Assembly (NCBI RefSeq): GCF_009831625.1
Contig: NZ_WUUS01000002.1
Location: 1 to 64,000 of the forward strand
Length of the DNA stretch: 64,000 nt
Source: Halobaculum saliterrae
GTDB taxonomy: Archaea > Halobacteriota > Halobacteria > Halobacteriales > Haloferacaceae
Direction: 5' to 3'
A model generated the notes under the pieces. That model searched no databases. It was not told the origin of the DNA and saw only the letters and a list, made by a program, of their open reading frames with translations. This document shows, one piece after another, positions 9,127 through 17,616 of the stretch (position 1 is its first letter; every line of letters starts with the position of its first letter). The position numbers were made by a program, and so were the translations under genes.

Positions 9127-10179
9127 ATGAGCCAGAGCGACGACTCCACGGTCGACCTCGCGGAGGGCATCGACCATCAGGTCGCGATGGTGATGGACCT
9201 GAACAAGTGCATCGGCTGCCAGACGTGTACGATCGCGTGCAAGACGAACTGGACGGAGTCGGGCGGCCGCGAGTACATGTACTGGAACAACGTGGAGACG
9301 AAGCCCGGGTCCGGCTACCCCCGCGACTGGGAGGAGATGGGCGGCGGCTGGGACGAGAGCGGCGAGGAGCGCACCCCCGGCGACCTCCCCGATCGCGAGG
9401 ACTACGGCCGCGCCTGGGACTTCAACCACGAGGCGATCATGTATGAGGGGAGCGACGAGCCGCTGCGCCCCTTGGAGAACGCCGACTGGGGTCCCAACTG
9501 GGACGAGGACGAGGGCGCCGGCGAGTACCCCAACTCCTACTACTTCTACCTCCCGCGCATCTGCAATCACTGCACGCACCCCTCCTGCGTCGAGGCGTGC
9601 CCGCGCTCGGCCATCTACAAGCGCGAGGAGGACGGCATCGTCCTCGTCGACCAGGACCGCTGTCGCGGCTACCGCTACTGCGTCGAGGGCTGTCCGTACA
9701 AGAAGGTGTTCTACAACGCCGAGACGAAGACCAGCGAGAAGTGCATCTTCTGTTACCCGCGGATCGAGGGCGAGGGTCCCGAGGGGGAGGTCCGGCCGCC
9801 CTCCTGCGCGGAGGACTGTCCGCCACAGCTCCGGCACGTCGGCTTCCTCGACGACGAGGACGGCCCCATCCACAAGCTGGTCAACGAGTATGAGGTGGCG
9901 GTCCGGCTCCACCCCGAGTACCGGACAGAGCCGAACGTCTACTACATCCCGCCGTACGCACCCCCGCAGACGTCGGAGGGCGGGGAGACCCTCGACGCCG
10001 AGCGCATCCCCCGGGACTACCTCGAGGAGCTGTTCGGCCCGAAGGTCAACGAGGCGCTCAACACGATCAGCCGCGAGCGTGACCGCGTTCGCCGCGGCGA
10101 GGAGAGCGAACTCATGGAGATCCTCTCGACCGTGAACAACGACGACCAGTACCGGCTGGAGGTGTTCGACGATGCGTGA
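9127..10179 (+). CDS. narH: Respiratory nitrate reductase beta subunit (Fe-S)
   Basis: Encodes the 350-aa electron-transfer subunit that carries electrons from the membrane module to NarG. Cys clusters: C28, C31, C34, C38; C146, C149, C154, C158; C179, C185, C189; C206, C209, C227, C231. At 182 a Tyr takes the place of the fourth Cys of one cluster (CRGYRYC), where E. coli NarH has Trp, so that site should be [3Fe-4S] and the other three [4Fe-4S]. There is no Tat signal; it should be exported with NarG. The ATG overlaps the narG stop, and its stop overlaps the next ATG by 8 nt. The gene is intact, in contrast to narG. Confidence 0.95.
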   Translation: MSQSDDSTVDLAEGIDHQVAMVMDLNKCIGCQTCTIACKTNWTESGGREYMYWNNVETKPGSGYPRDWEEMGGGWDESGEERTPGDLPDREDYGRAWDFNHEAIMYEGSDEPLRPLENADWGPNWDEDEGAGEYPNSYYFYLPRICNHCTHPSCVEACPRSAIYKREEDGIVLVDQDRCRGYRYCVEGCPYKKVFYNAETKTSEKCIFCYPRIEGEGPEGEVRPPSCAEDCPPQLRHVGFLDDEDGPIHKLVNEYEVAVRLHPEYRTEPNVYYIPPYAPPQTSEGGETLDAERIPRDYLEELFGPKVNEALNTISRERDRVRRGEESELMEILSTVNNDDQYRLEVFDDA

Positions 10180-11047
10180 GGACGACGGGAGCGTTCCCGA
10201 CCGCACCCCCGAGTCCACGCTCGGGTCGAAACTCTCCCGCGAGCACGTCGCCGCGCTCGCGCTCGTGGTGACGGTCGTGGCGTCGGCTGCGCTGCTCCCG
10301 ACGCTGGCGGACGCCCGTCCGGCCTACGAGATCCCGGTGGACTACCAGCAGTCGTCGGCCGATCTGTCCGAGCCGTCGGGCGAGGCGTGGGACTCGGTGC
10401 CCGCGGCGAGCGTTCCCCTGAGCAGCGCGGGCGCGTCCGTGCCGGCGGCCGACGAGACGAGCGTCGAGTCCGTCCGCGTCGAGGTCGCCCGGACGAACGA
10501 GCGTCTGTACCTCAGGCTCTCGTGGGCGGACGCGACGACGGACACGTCGACCGACGAGATCAGCGGGTTCGCCGACGCCGTCGCCGTGCAGCTTCCGGCG
10601 AACCAGAGCGAGCGCCCGCCGATCGCGATGGGGTCGACGAGCAACCGCGTGAACGTGTGGTACTGGAGCGGAACCGGCGAGCACGAGGCGCTGTTGGCGG
10701 GCGGTCCCGGCACGACGACCGAGATCGACGAGCCGACGCTGCGGGCGAACGCGACCCACGAGGACGGCCGCTGGACGGTCGTGTTCTCGCGGTCGATGGC
10801 GTCCGACCGAGCGAACGTGACGGACGTGTCCCCGAACCGGGACATGGACGTGGCGTTGGCGGTGTGGAACGGGTCGAACATGGAGCGCTCGGGCCGGAAG
10901 GCCACGAGCGAGTGGTACTACCTCGCGCTTGGGCCGGACACCGGCGGGCCGCCCTACGAGGCGATCCTCTGGTCGGTCGCCGGCCTCGCCATCGTGTTCA
11001 CGACGCTCGTGACAATCGAGGGGATCCGCCGAACGAGGGGTGAGTGA
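10172..11047 (+). CDS. Ethylbenzene-dehydrogenase-gamma-like haem-b anchor protein of the nar operon
   Basis: Encodes a 291-aa protein with an N-terminal membrane segment or signal (27-47), a beta-rich exported domain and a C-terminal membrane helix (about 262-282). The domain resembles the gamma subunits of ethylbenzene dehydrogenase/DMSO-reductase-type enzymes, which bind one haem b by Met and Lys/His side chains; residues such as ...YLRLSWADATTD and WTVVFSR fit that fold. It sits where bacterial operons have narI but is not homologous to the four-helix NarI. It overlaps narH by 8 nt and narJ by 4 nt or abuts it. The likely role is electron transfer or anchoring of NarGH on the outer face. 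Confidence 0.72.
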   Translation: MREDDGSVPDRTPESTLGSKLSREHVAALALVVTVVASAALLPTLADARPAYEIPVDYQQSSADLSEPSGEAWDSVPAASVPLSSAGASVPAADETSVESVRVEVARTNERLYLRLSWADATTDTSTDEISGFADAVAVQLPANQSERPPIAMGSTSNRVNVWYWSGTGEHEALLAGGPGTTTEIDEPTLRANATHEDGRWTVVFSRSMASDRANVTDVSPNRDMDVALAVWNGSNMERSGRKATSEWYYLALGPDTGGPPYEAILWSVAGLAIVFTTLVTIEGIRRTRGE

Positions 11048-11049
11048 TC

Positions 11050-11856
11050 GTGGCCGACGGACCCGCCTCCCCGCCGAACGATCGACGTGGCACGTCGGAC
11101 GCCCTCGGAGCGGTCGACAGCGAGGCGGCCGCCCGGGGCGCGGTGTACGCGCTCGCGGCGCGGACGTTCACGGAGCCGGACGAGGAGCTGTACGACGCGC
11201 TCTCGGACGGCTCGCTCGACGCGGAGTTCGCCACGCTCGTCGAGCGGACCGGGCTCGACGTCGACCCCCCGGACCTCGGGGTGGACGACGACCGCGACAC
11301 CCTCGCGGCCCGGTACAACGACCTGTTCGTCATCGGCTACTCCGAGGTGATCGACGGAACCGACGGGACGATCGACAGCCAGGGGCCGCCGGTGTCGCTG
11401 TACGAGTCCCGCTACCGCTCGGGGGCCTCCTGGAACGACGTGAACCTGGACCTCGCCCGCGCCTACGAGCACTTCGGGTGCGAGATCGACGACGACGAGC
11501 GCCGCCACCACGACCACCTCCGGCTCGAACTCGAGTTCGCGGGCTACCTCTGCCGGCTCGCGGCCGCGGACGCCCGAGCGACCGGGGGTACGACCCAAGG
11601 CAACGGCGAGGCCGACGCGGACGTGCGCCGCGCCCGCCTCGACTTCCACGACCGCCACCTCTCGCCGTTCGTCTCGGGGCTGCACGAGGCGCTCGACGAG
11701 GAGCCCGGGACGGACCTGTACGGCCGCCTCGGGCGGTTCCTGGCGGAGTTCGTCGCCGCCGACGTGGACGACCTCGCGTCGCGAACCGGGGCGGGCCCCG
11801 GGGCCGAACGCGAACACGCCCGGACCGAGGGAACGACCGAGGTGGACCCCTCGTGA
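11050..11856 (+). CDS. narJ: NarJ/TorD-type chaperone for nitrate reductase
   Basis: Encodes a 268-aa soluble, mostly helical protein of the NarJ/TorD/DmsD family, which binds the Tat signal and apo-form of the Mo subunit and holds back export until the cofactor is inserted. Visible family features: the N-terminal helix ARGAVYALAARTFTEPDEELYDAL, the Y-x-x-L-F pattern around RYNDLF, and PPVSLYESRYR. The start could be GTG 11050 (SD GGGGTGA at 11037-11043) or GTG 11044 overlapping the previous stop. The C-terminal 35 residues are low-complexity. The stop overlaps the GTG of the next gene. Confidence 0.85.
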   Translation: MADGPASPPNDRRGTSDALGAVDSEAAARGAVYALAARTFTEPDEELYDALSDGSLDAEFATLVERTGLDVDPPDLGVDDDRDTLAARYNDLFVIGYSEVIDGTDGTIDSQGPPVSLYESRYRSGASWNDVNLDLARAYEHFGCEIDDDERRHHDHLRLELEFAGYLCRLAAADARATGGTTQGNGEADADVRRARLDFHDRHLSPFVSGLHEALDEEPGTDLYGRLGRFLAEFVAADVDDLASRTGAGPGAEREHARTEGTTEVDPS

Positions 11857-12803
11857 GCTCCCCGACCACCGACGCGACGCGTGTCGGCTCGACTCCGAGT
11901 CTCGATCGACAGTCGGGCGCGTCCGTCGCGGGCGGCCTCGCGATGGCGGCCGTCGCGGGGTCGACGCTCCTGCGGGTGCTGTACAACGCCCCCCTCGCCC
12001 CGATCGAGGTCCCGGAGGGCGCCGTCACGGCCGCGGGGACGCTCGCGACGGTCGTCGTCGTCGCGGCGCTGGCGGCGCTCGCGCTCGCGTCGGATCGGCC
12101 CGCGGTCCGCGTCGGGCTTCTCACCGTGGGCGTGTTCGGCGCGCTGGCGACCGTGGCGGACGCCGCGGCGGTCCCGGCGGTCGTCGCCGTCCCGGGCGGA
12201 ACGGCGCTGGCGATGGGCGCCGCGCTCGGCGCACCGTCGTCGTATCGGGGGCTGCGTCGCCGCGTCGTCGCGCTGGCGTTCCCCGCGGCCGTCGCCGTCG
12301 CGCTCGCGGCCGCGACGGGCGTGGTCGATCCGGGGCTTCGAGGAACCGGAACCGTCGGCGTGCTGGCGGCGACGACGCTGCTCTCGCTCAGAGTCGAGGG
12401 CGACCGGACCGCGCTCGTCGCCGGCGGCGTCGGCTTCGCCGCCGTCGCCGTCGTGTCGTCCGCGGCGCCGTTCCTCACGGGGAGCGCGCTGCTCGTCGGC
12501 CTCGGGGTCGTCGACGCGCCGGTCCTCCTCGTCGCGACCGCGGTCTTCGGCGCGGTCGCGGCCGCGGTCGCCGGGGCCCGTCGCGGGGAGTACGTCCTCG
12601 TGTTCGGCGTCGGAGTCCTGTTGTCGGCCGGCGCCCCCACGGCGCCGCCGTCCGCGACGGCGGTCTGTCTCGGTGCGACGCTCGCCTGTGTCGACCTCGA
12701 CGAGCTCCTCGGACCCGGAGGCGGTGACGGAGCCGGACGGGGGTCCGAGAACGGAAACGGTGACGGGGATCGAGCCCCGACCACGGGGGTGAGCACGCGA
12801 TGA
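11853..12803 (+). CDS. Polytopic membrane protein of the nar operon, unknown function
   Basis: Encodes a 316-aa protein with about nine Ala/Val/Leu/Gly-rich hydrophobic segments between residues 20 and 285 and a Gly/Asp/Asn-rich C-terminal tail. It has no haem-ligand His pattern, transporter signature or Cys motif that I recognise. It is not a NarK-type nitrate transporter (no such motifs, too short). It is coupled by 4-nt overlaps to narJ upstream and the HEAT-repeat gene downstream, so it belongs to the same transcript. Confidence 0.7.
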   Translation: MSSPTTDATRVGSTPSLDRQSGASVAGGLAMAAVAGSTLLRVLYNAPLAPIEVPEGAVTAAGTLATVVVVAALAALALASDRPAVRVGLLTVGVFGALATVADAAAVPAVVAVPGGTALAMGAALGAPSSYRGLRRRVVALAFPAAVAVALAAATGVVDPGLRGTGTVGVLAATTLLSLRVEGDRTALVAGGVGFAAVAVVSSAAPFLTGSALLVGLGVVDAPVLLVATAVFGAVAAAVAGARRGEYVLVFGVGVLLSAGAPTAPPSATAVCLGATLACVDLDELLGPGGGDGAGRGSENGNGDGDRAPTTGVSTR

Positions 12804-13636
12804 GGGACCCCGACGAGGCGACCGACGGGCCGACCGACCCGCGCGTTCACCCCGAGGAGAGCCCCGGCTTCGGCGAGGAGCCCGAGGGGCTGGAGGACAT
12901 CGAGGTGAGCCGCGACGTGACGATCGGCGAGGCGACGCCCCGGGAGCTCGCGGCGACCGACACCGTGCCCGTCGCGGGCGAGGCCGCCGAATCGAAGGTC
13001 GAGTCGCTCCGCGAGGGCGACGCCGTCGAACGTCGTCGCGCCGCCCTCGCGCTGGGCGAGGAACGCGCGACGGAGGGGATCGTCGACGCGCTCGTCGCAC
13101 ACGGACTGTCCGATTCCGACGAGGACGTGCGCCAGTTCTCCGTGGAGTCCCTGGGGCAACTCGGGGGGGAACGCGCGGCCGTCGCCGCCGCCGCGACGCT
13201 CACGGACGACGACCCGTGGGTGCGCGCCGAGGCGGTCGTCGCGCTCGACCGGCTCGACCGCGCCGGCCACGCCGAGGAGATCGAGCGCGCGCTCGACGAC
13301 GACCACCACGCGGTCGTTCGCAACGCGATGGTGTCGCTGTTCAAGCTCCGCGGCGAGGCGATGCTCCCGGTGTTGCTGGAGCGGTCGCACGCGGACAGCG
13401 AGCGCCTCCGCGAGTGGGCGGTCCACCTCCTCGCCGGGGTCGACGACGACCGGGCCGACGAGCGACTTGAGGCGGTCGCCGGCGACGCCGACGAGCCGCA
13501 GATCGTCCGCAACACCGCCGTCCGCGCGCTCGACGCCGACCCCGGGCGGTTCCGCCGGCAGTTCTCCGGGGGGACGGAGAACGACGCCGCCGACCTCCCC
13601 GGCGAGAGCACGCTGAACAGGCGACCCGACCTCTGA
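12800..13636 (+). CDS. HEAT-repeat protein of the nar operon
   Basis: Encodes a 278-aa soluble protein. Residues about 70-250 contain five or six HEAT/PBS-lyase-type repeats, seen as recurring pairs such as R-x-x-A-L-A-L-G-E, VRQFSVESLGQLG, VRAEAVVALDRL, VRNAMVSLFKL and LREWAVHLLAG. Such repeats bind other proteins or, in PBS-lyase relatives, cofactors. It is coupled to the membrane protein upstream (ATGA overlap) and 21 nt before the second Mrp ATPase. An assembly scaffold for the nitrate reductase complex is a reasonable guess from context only. Confidence 0.82.
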   Translation: MRDPDEATDGPTDPRVHPEESPGFGEEPEGLEDIEVSRDVTIGEATPRELAATDTVPVAGEAAESKVESLREGDAVERRRAALALGEERATEGIVDALVAHGLSDSDEDVRQFSVESLGQLGGERAAVAAAATLTDDDPWVRAEAVVALDRLDRAGHAEEIERALDDDHHAVVRNAMVSLFKLRGEAMLPVLLERSHADSERLREWAVHLLAGVDDDRADERLEAVAGDADEPQIVRNTAVRALDADPGRFRRQFSGGTENDAADLPGESTLNRRPDL

Positions 13637-13657
13637 CGTGACCGACGACCCACATCC

Positions 13658-15073
13658 ATGACCGACGGACACCAGCGATCGACCGACGACCGCGCACAGC
13701 CACCCGACGACGGGGACCACGACGCCGAGGCACACCGGGACCCGGAGGACCCGCCCGAGGGACCCTCGCCCTCGCCCACTGCCGAGGAGGTCGAGGCCGC
13801 GCTGCGTCGCGTCCGCGACCCCGAGGCCGACACCACCGTGTTCGACGCCGGCGTCGTCGAGGGCGTCGCGGTCGACGACGGCGCCGTGACGATCGAGGCC
13901 GACCTCCGCGAGTTCCCTCGGGAGTCGGCCGAGGCCGTCTCGAAGACGATGGTACGGGCCGTCTCCGACGTCCCGGGCGTCTCCGGCGCCCACGTCGAGC
14001 AGGTCGACCCGAGTCCGGACACTGAGGGCCGGTCGGCCGGGATCGAGACGGCGGACCGCGTCATCGCCGTCGCCAGCGCGAAGGGCGGCGTCGGCAAGAC
14101 GACGGTCGCGACGACGCTGGCGTGCGCGCTCGCAGCCGACGGCGACGCGAACGCCGGCGGTTCGGACGACCCGAACGCCGCCGGCGACTCCGAGGGGTCG
14201 GACGACCCCTCCGTCGGCCTGTTCGACGCCGACATCTACGGCCCGAACGTGCCGGAGGTGCTCGACCTCGCGGGCCCGGTGTACAGCGACAACGACGGGA
14301 ACCCCGTCCCCGCCGAGACGGACGGCCTGGAGGTGATGAGCGTGGGACTGCTCTCGGAGGGCGGCCCGCTCGCGTGGCGGGGCGCGATGGCCCACGACGC
14401 GCTCTCAGACCTGTTCGAGGAGACCGCCTGGGACGACCCCGACACGGTCGTCGTCGACATGCCGCCGGGCACCGGCGACGTGGCGCTGACGACGCTGCAG
14501 GAGGTGCCCGTCGACGGGGTCGTCCTCGTCACGACGCCGTTCCATGCGGCCGTCTCAGACACCGGCCGCGCGCTCGAACTGTTCGAGGAGAACGACGTCC
14601 CGGTACTCGGCGTCGTCTCGAACATGGGCGAGTTCGTCTGCGACGACTGCGGGAAGGTACACGACCTCTTCGGCGGCGAGGACCCCCTCGAGGCGCTCGA
14701 CGTGCCGGTGCTCGCGGAGCTCCCGTTCACGCCCGAGATGCAGGAGACGCCGGCGCCCTCGGCGTCGTCGCTCCCGGACCGGGCCGCCGACCTCGCCGCG
14801 GCGGTCGAGGACCGATACGATGAGATCTGGCGGGTCGACCCGCCGGAGGACGCGGTCGACATCCGCGGCCTCGACCCGGAGACGCGCGAGGAGCGGGTTC
14901 GGGAGGGCTTCCTCAGGACCGAACGCGGGGATGAGTGTTTCGTCGTGAGCGACCGCGACCCGACGCCGGTCCGGTCGTTCCTCCTCGATCTGGTCGAGGC
15001 CGACGAGCTCCCGAGCTTCCGCGTCAAACGGCAGAACCCGGAGACGTGGTACGCACGGGCGACCCGTCCCTGA
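13658..15073 (+). CDS. Mrp/ApbC-type P-loop ATPase (Fe-S cluster carrier family), copy 2
   Basis: Encodes a 471-aa paralogue of the ATPase at 817. The architecture is the same: acidic N-terminus, DUF59/MIP18-like domain (about 45-115), P-loop domain with SAKGGVGKTT starting near residue 140, CxxC pair C328/C331, and a similar C-terminal domain (about 400-471). A loop of about 25 residues rich in Asn/Gly/Ser/Asp is inserted after the Walker A helix, as judged against copy 1. It starts 21 nt after the HEAT gene and probably ends the nar transcript, about 130 bp before norB. Confidence 0.88.
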   Translation: MTDGHQRSTDDRAQPPDDGDHDAEAHRDPEDPPEGPSPSPTAEEVEAALRRVRDPEADTTVFDAGVVEGVAVDDGAVTIEADLREFPRESAEAVSKTMVRAVSDVPGVSGAHVEQVDPSPDTEGRSAGIETADRVIAVASAKGGVGKTTVATTLACALAADGDANAGGSDDPNAAGDSEGSDDPSVGLFDADIYGPNVPEVLDLAGPVYSDNDGNPVPAETDGLEVMSVGLLSEGGPLAWRGAMAHDALSDLFEETAWDDPDTVVVDMPPGTGDVALTTLQEVPVDGVVLVTTPFHAAVSDTGRALELFEENDVPVLGVVSNMGEFVCDDCGKVHDLFGGEDPLEALDVPVLAELPFTPEMQETPAPSASSLPDRAADLAAAVEDRYDEIWRVDPPEDAVDIRGLDPETREERVREGFLRTERGDECFVVSDRDPTPVRSFLLDLVEADELPSFRVKRQNPETWYARATRP

Positions 15074-15095
15074 CCGATCGACGACGGCCGACCCC

Positions 15096-15180
15096 GAACG
15101 AGTTCTCGAATTTCCAACCGATCGGCCGAACATGTTCTCCCCGGGCGTCGCGCCCTCGAAACGACGAACCCTTCTCAAGG
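15096..15180 (+). promoter_or_regulatory. norB promoter with two GAAC-N2-GTTC dyads
   Basis: GAACGAGTTC (15096-15105) and the perfect palindrome GAACATGTTC (15128-15137) lie upstream of a TATA-like CTTCTCAAGG (15171-15180), which is 30 bp before the norB ATG and resembles the nar box TTTTTCAAGG. Leaderless transcription is expected. The GAACGA half-site recurs in the nar and halocyanin operators. Confidence 0.55.
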
Positions 15181-15205
15181 GTGGCCGGAGTGAAGGGCCG
15201 ACCGC

Positions 15206-17500
15206 ATGAGAGTCACGAGACGGACGTTGGCGAAGGCGCTCGTCGTTGCCTTCGTGGTCAACCTCGTCGTAATGGGCGCTGGCGCCGCGTTGGCGTACGA
15301 GAAGGCGCCGCCCATCCCCGACCGCGTCGTCGGCCCCGACGGCGAGACGATCGCTACCGGCGACGACGTGCAGGCTGGAAAGGTCGCCTTCCAGCAGGAC
15401 GGGTTGATGAACCACGGCTCGATCCTCGGCAACGGGGCGTACTTCGGTCCCGACTACACCGCCGACGCGCTCGACCGCAAGACAGAGGCGATGCGCGAGT
15501 ACTACGCGGAGGAGCGATACGGCGACGCCTACGACGACCTCCCCGAGGAGGAACGGGCCGCCGTCGACTCGGTCGTGAAGTCGGATCTCGAGGACGGGAC
15601 TCCCGGCGACGGCGTCATCGAGTACTCCGCGGCCGAGGCGTACGCCCACGAGCAGGTCAGGGAGGAGTACGTCGAGCGGTACCACGAGGGATCCAACGCC
15701 CGCGGCGTCCCGGTCGACATGATCGACTCCGAGGAGGACGCGCGGCGCTTCGCCGACTTCGCGCTGTGGACCGCGTGGTTCTCACACACCGACCGTCCGG
15801 GCGCCGACCACAGCTACACGAACGACTGGCCGCCCGCGCCGGCCGCCGGCAACACGCCCGGCGCGTCCGCGATGACATGGAGCGTCATCGCGATGGTGCT
15901 GCTCGTCGCCGGCGCGGGCGTCGGGATCTGGCTGTACTCGTCGATCGACCTCCCGGAGCCCTCCGCGGAGGGGGTCAACGTGCCCCATCCCGACGACATC
16001 GATCTGCTCCCGAGCCAGTCGGCCGCGCTGTGGTTCGTCCCGGTCGCGGCGTTGCTGTTCCTCGTGCAGACGCTGCTCGGTGGACTGCTCGCCCACTACT
16101 ACATCGAGCGACACGCGTTCTTCGGGCTGGAAACGATCCCGGGCCTGGGCGTCGACGTGCTCCAGGTGCTGCCGTTCGCGATCGCGAAGACGTGGCACAT
16201 CGACCTGGGGATCCTCTGGATCGCCACGCTGTGGCTCGGGGCGGGGCTGTTCCTCCCGCCGCTGTTGACGGGCTACGAGCCCGACAACCAGGCGCGGTAC
16301 GTGAAGGGCCTCCTCGTCGCGCTCGTCGTCGTCGTGACGGGCGGGCTCACCGGCATCTGGCTCGGCGCCCACGGCCACTTCGACGGCCAGCTCTGGTGGA
16401 TCCTCGGCAACGAGGGGCTGGAGTACCTCGAGGTCGGCAAGCTTTGGCAGGCCGGGCTGCTCGTCGGGTTCATCGCGTGGGCCGCCCTCGCCGCACGCGG
16501 GCTGAAGCCGCTATTGAACCGCGAGGAGCCGTACGGGCTCGCGCACATGATCCTCTACGCCGGCGGCTCGATCGCGCTGCTGTTCACCGCCGGGTTCCTG
16601 TTCACCCCCAAGACGAACATCGCGGTGACGGAGTTCTGGCGCTGGTGGGTCGTCCACATGTGGGTCGAGGGCGCCTTCGAGTTCTTCATCGTCGCCGTCG
16701 TCGCGATGACGCTGGTGTCGATGAACCTTCTCCGGCGTCGCTCGGCCGAGAAGGCCGTCCTGCTTGAGGCGCTGCTCGTGATGGGCACCGGCGTCATCGG
16801 CGTCAGCCACCACTACTGGTGGATCGGGATGCCCGACATCTGGATCCCGTTGGGGAGCGTCTTCTCCACGCTTGAGCTGATCCCGCTTGTGTTCATCCTC
16901 TTCGAGGCGCTCAACGAGTACCGCGCGCTCGTCGACAGCGGCGAGGCGTTCCCGTACACGCTCCCGTTCATGTTCATCATCGCCTCCGGCGTGTGGAACT
17001 TCGTCGGCGCGGGCGTGCTCGGGTTCTTCATCAACCTCCCGTTGATCAACTACTACGAGCACGGCACCTACCTCACGGTGGGTCACGCCCACGCCGCCAT
17101 GTTCGGCGCGTTCGGGTTCCTCGCCATCGGCATGGCCATCTACGTGCTCCGGTTCACCGTCTCGAACTGGACGGGACGGCGCCTCCGGTGGGCGTTCTGG
17201 CTGTGGAACGTCGGCCTCGCGCTGATGGTGTTCGTCAGCGTCCTCCCGGTCGGGTTCATCCAGTTGGAGGTGTCGTTCACGCAGGGGTACGACGCCGCGC
17301 GCTCGCTGGCGTTCTACAACCGGCCGCTCATCCAGTCGCTGTTCTGGGCGCGGCTCCCCGGCGACACGCTCATCATCCTCGGGACGGCGCTGTTCACCTA
17401 CGACGTGGCCGCGAAGCTGACCGCCCGTCGCGTCGCCGACGACCCCGACCGCGTCCCGACGGGCGGCGCGGTTCGGCCGTTCCTCGAGGACGACGACTGA
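15206..17500 (+). CDS. norB: Quinol-dependent nitric oxide reductase (qNor)
   Basis: Encodes a 764-aa single-subunit nitric oxide reductase that reduces two NO to N2O in the membrane, using quinol or a copper protein as donor. The N-terminal helix and the extracellular domain (about 30-215) are typical of qNor. The catalytic core has about 12 helices with the expected ligands: TWHIDLG (haem ligand), VHMWVEGAFEF (His and Glu of the Fe-B site), GVSHHYWW (two Fe-B His) and GHAHAAMFG (haem ligands). It is monocistronic: a leaderless promoter precedes it and a strong hairpin follows at 17511. It detoxifies NO made by NirK next door. Confidence 0.94.
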   Translation: MRVTRRTLAKALVVAFVVNLVVMGAGAALAYEKAPPIPDRVVGPDGETIATGDDVQAGKVAFQQDGLMNHGSILGNGAYFGPDYTADALDRKTEAMREYYAEERYGDAYDDLPEEERAAVDSVVKSDLEDGTPGDGVIEYSAAEAYAHEQVREEYVERYHEGSNARGVPVDMIDSEEDARRFADFALWTAWFSHTDRPGADHSYTNDWPPAPAAGNTPGASAMTWSVIAMVLLVAGAGVGIWLYSSIDLPEPSAEGVNVPHPDDIDLLPSQSAALWFVPVAALLFLVQTLLGGLLAHYYIERHAFFGLETIPGLGVDVLQVLPFAIAKTWHIDLGILWIATLWLGAGLFLPPLLTGYEPDNQARYVKGLLVALVVVVTGGLTGIWLGAHGHFDGQLWWILGNEGLEYLEVGKLWQAGLLVGFIAWAALAARGLKPLLNREEPYGLAHMILYAGGSIALLFTAGFLFTPKTNIAVTEFWRWWVVHMWVEGAFEFFIVAVVAMTLVSMNLLRRRSAEKAVLLEALLVMGTGVIGVSHHYWWIGMPDIWIPLGSVFSTLELIPLVFILFEALNEYRALVDSGEAFPYTLPFMFIIASGVWNFVGAGVLGFFINLPLINYYEHGTYLTVGHAHAAMFGAFGFLAIGMAIYVLRFTVSNWTGRRLRWAFWLWNVGLALMVFVSVLPVGFIQLEVSFTQGYDAARSLAFYNRPLIQSLFWARLPGDTLIILGTALFTYDVAAKLTARRVADDPDRVPTGGAVRPFLEDDD

Positions 17501-17510
17501 CGGCCATCGT

Positions 17511-17537
17511 CGGACGCCGGCGGTAGTCCGGCGTCCG
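17511..17537 (+). terminator. Hairpin after norB
   Basis: CGGACGCCGG (17511-17520) and CCGGCGTCCG (17528-17537) are perfect 10-bp arms around a 7-nt loop, 10 nt after the norB stop. There is no long T-tract. A terminator or 3'-end stabiliser is likely. Confidence 0.6.
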
Positions 17538-17616
17538 TTCCGGACGGTTCCCTTCCGGGCGATACTGTCCGCTGGTTTTTGGCCCTGACCTCCCGTCCGA
17601 CTCACGGTGAGGACTG

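Larger units (their letters stand above)
6158..9127 (+). pseudogene. narG: Respiratory nitrate reductase alpha subunit, internally scrambled as read here
   Basis: Encodes the Mo-bisMGD catalytic subunit of Tat-exported nitrate reductase. The Tat motif is RRDFLKG (22-28); H85, C89, C93 and C128 fit the FS0 [4Fe-4S] site; YDWYSDLPP marks the region of the Mo ligand. The gene is not in native order. After residue 397 (7348) it continues with a block that belongs later (7349-7803: YFNQAKGN to NPEGS), then, in another frame, with the block that should come first (7804-8355: PRLDAET to FCWRGN), then with the native C-terminus (8356-9127). As read, translation stops at 7873 after 571 residues. Exchanging the two blocks gives one 990-codon frame with all family motifs in order, including YVGQEK before SDIVLPTASHYEK as in E. 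coli NarG. Nothing is lost or gained. Confidence 0.9.

Noticed and set aside
6158-9127. narG as an ordinary frameshifted, decaying pseudogene
   Set aside because: Both apparent frameshifts vanish when the two blocks are exchanged; no base is lost and every motif is intact.
10172-11047. narI homologue
   Set aside because: Only two membrane helices and a beta-rich exported domain; no four-helix di-haem pattern.
11853-12803. NarK-type nitrate/nitrite transporter
   Set aside because: Too short for a 12-helix MFS protein and lacks the NarK nitrate signature.
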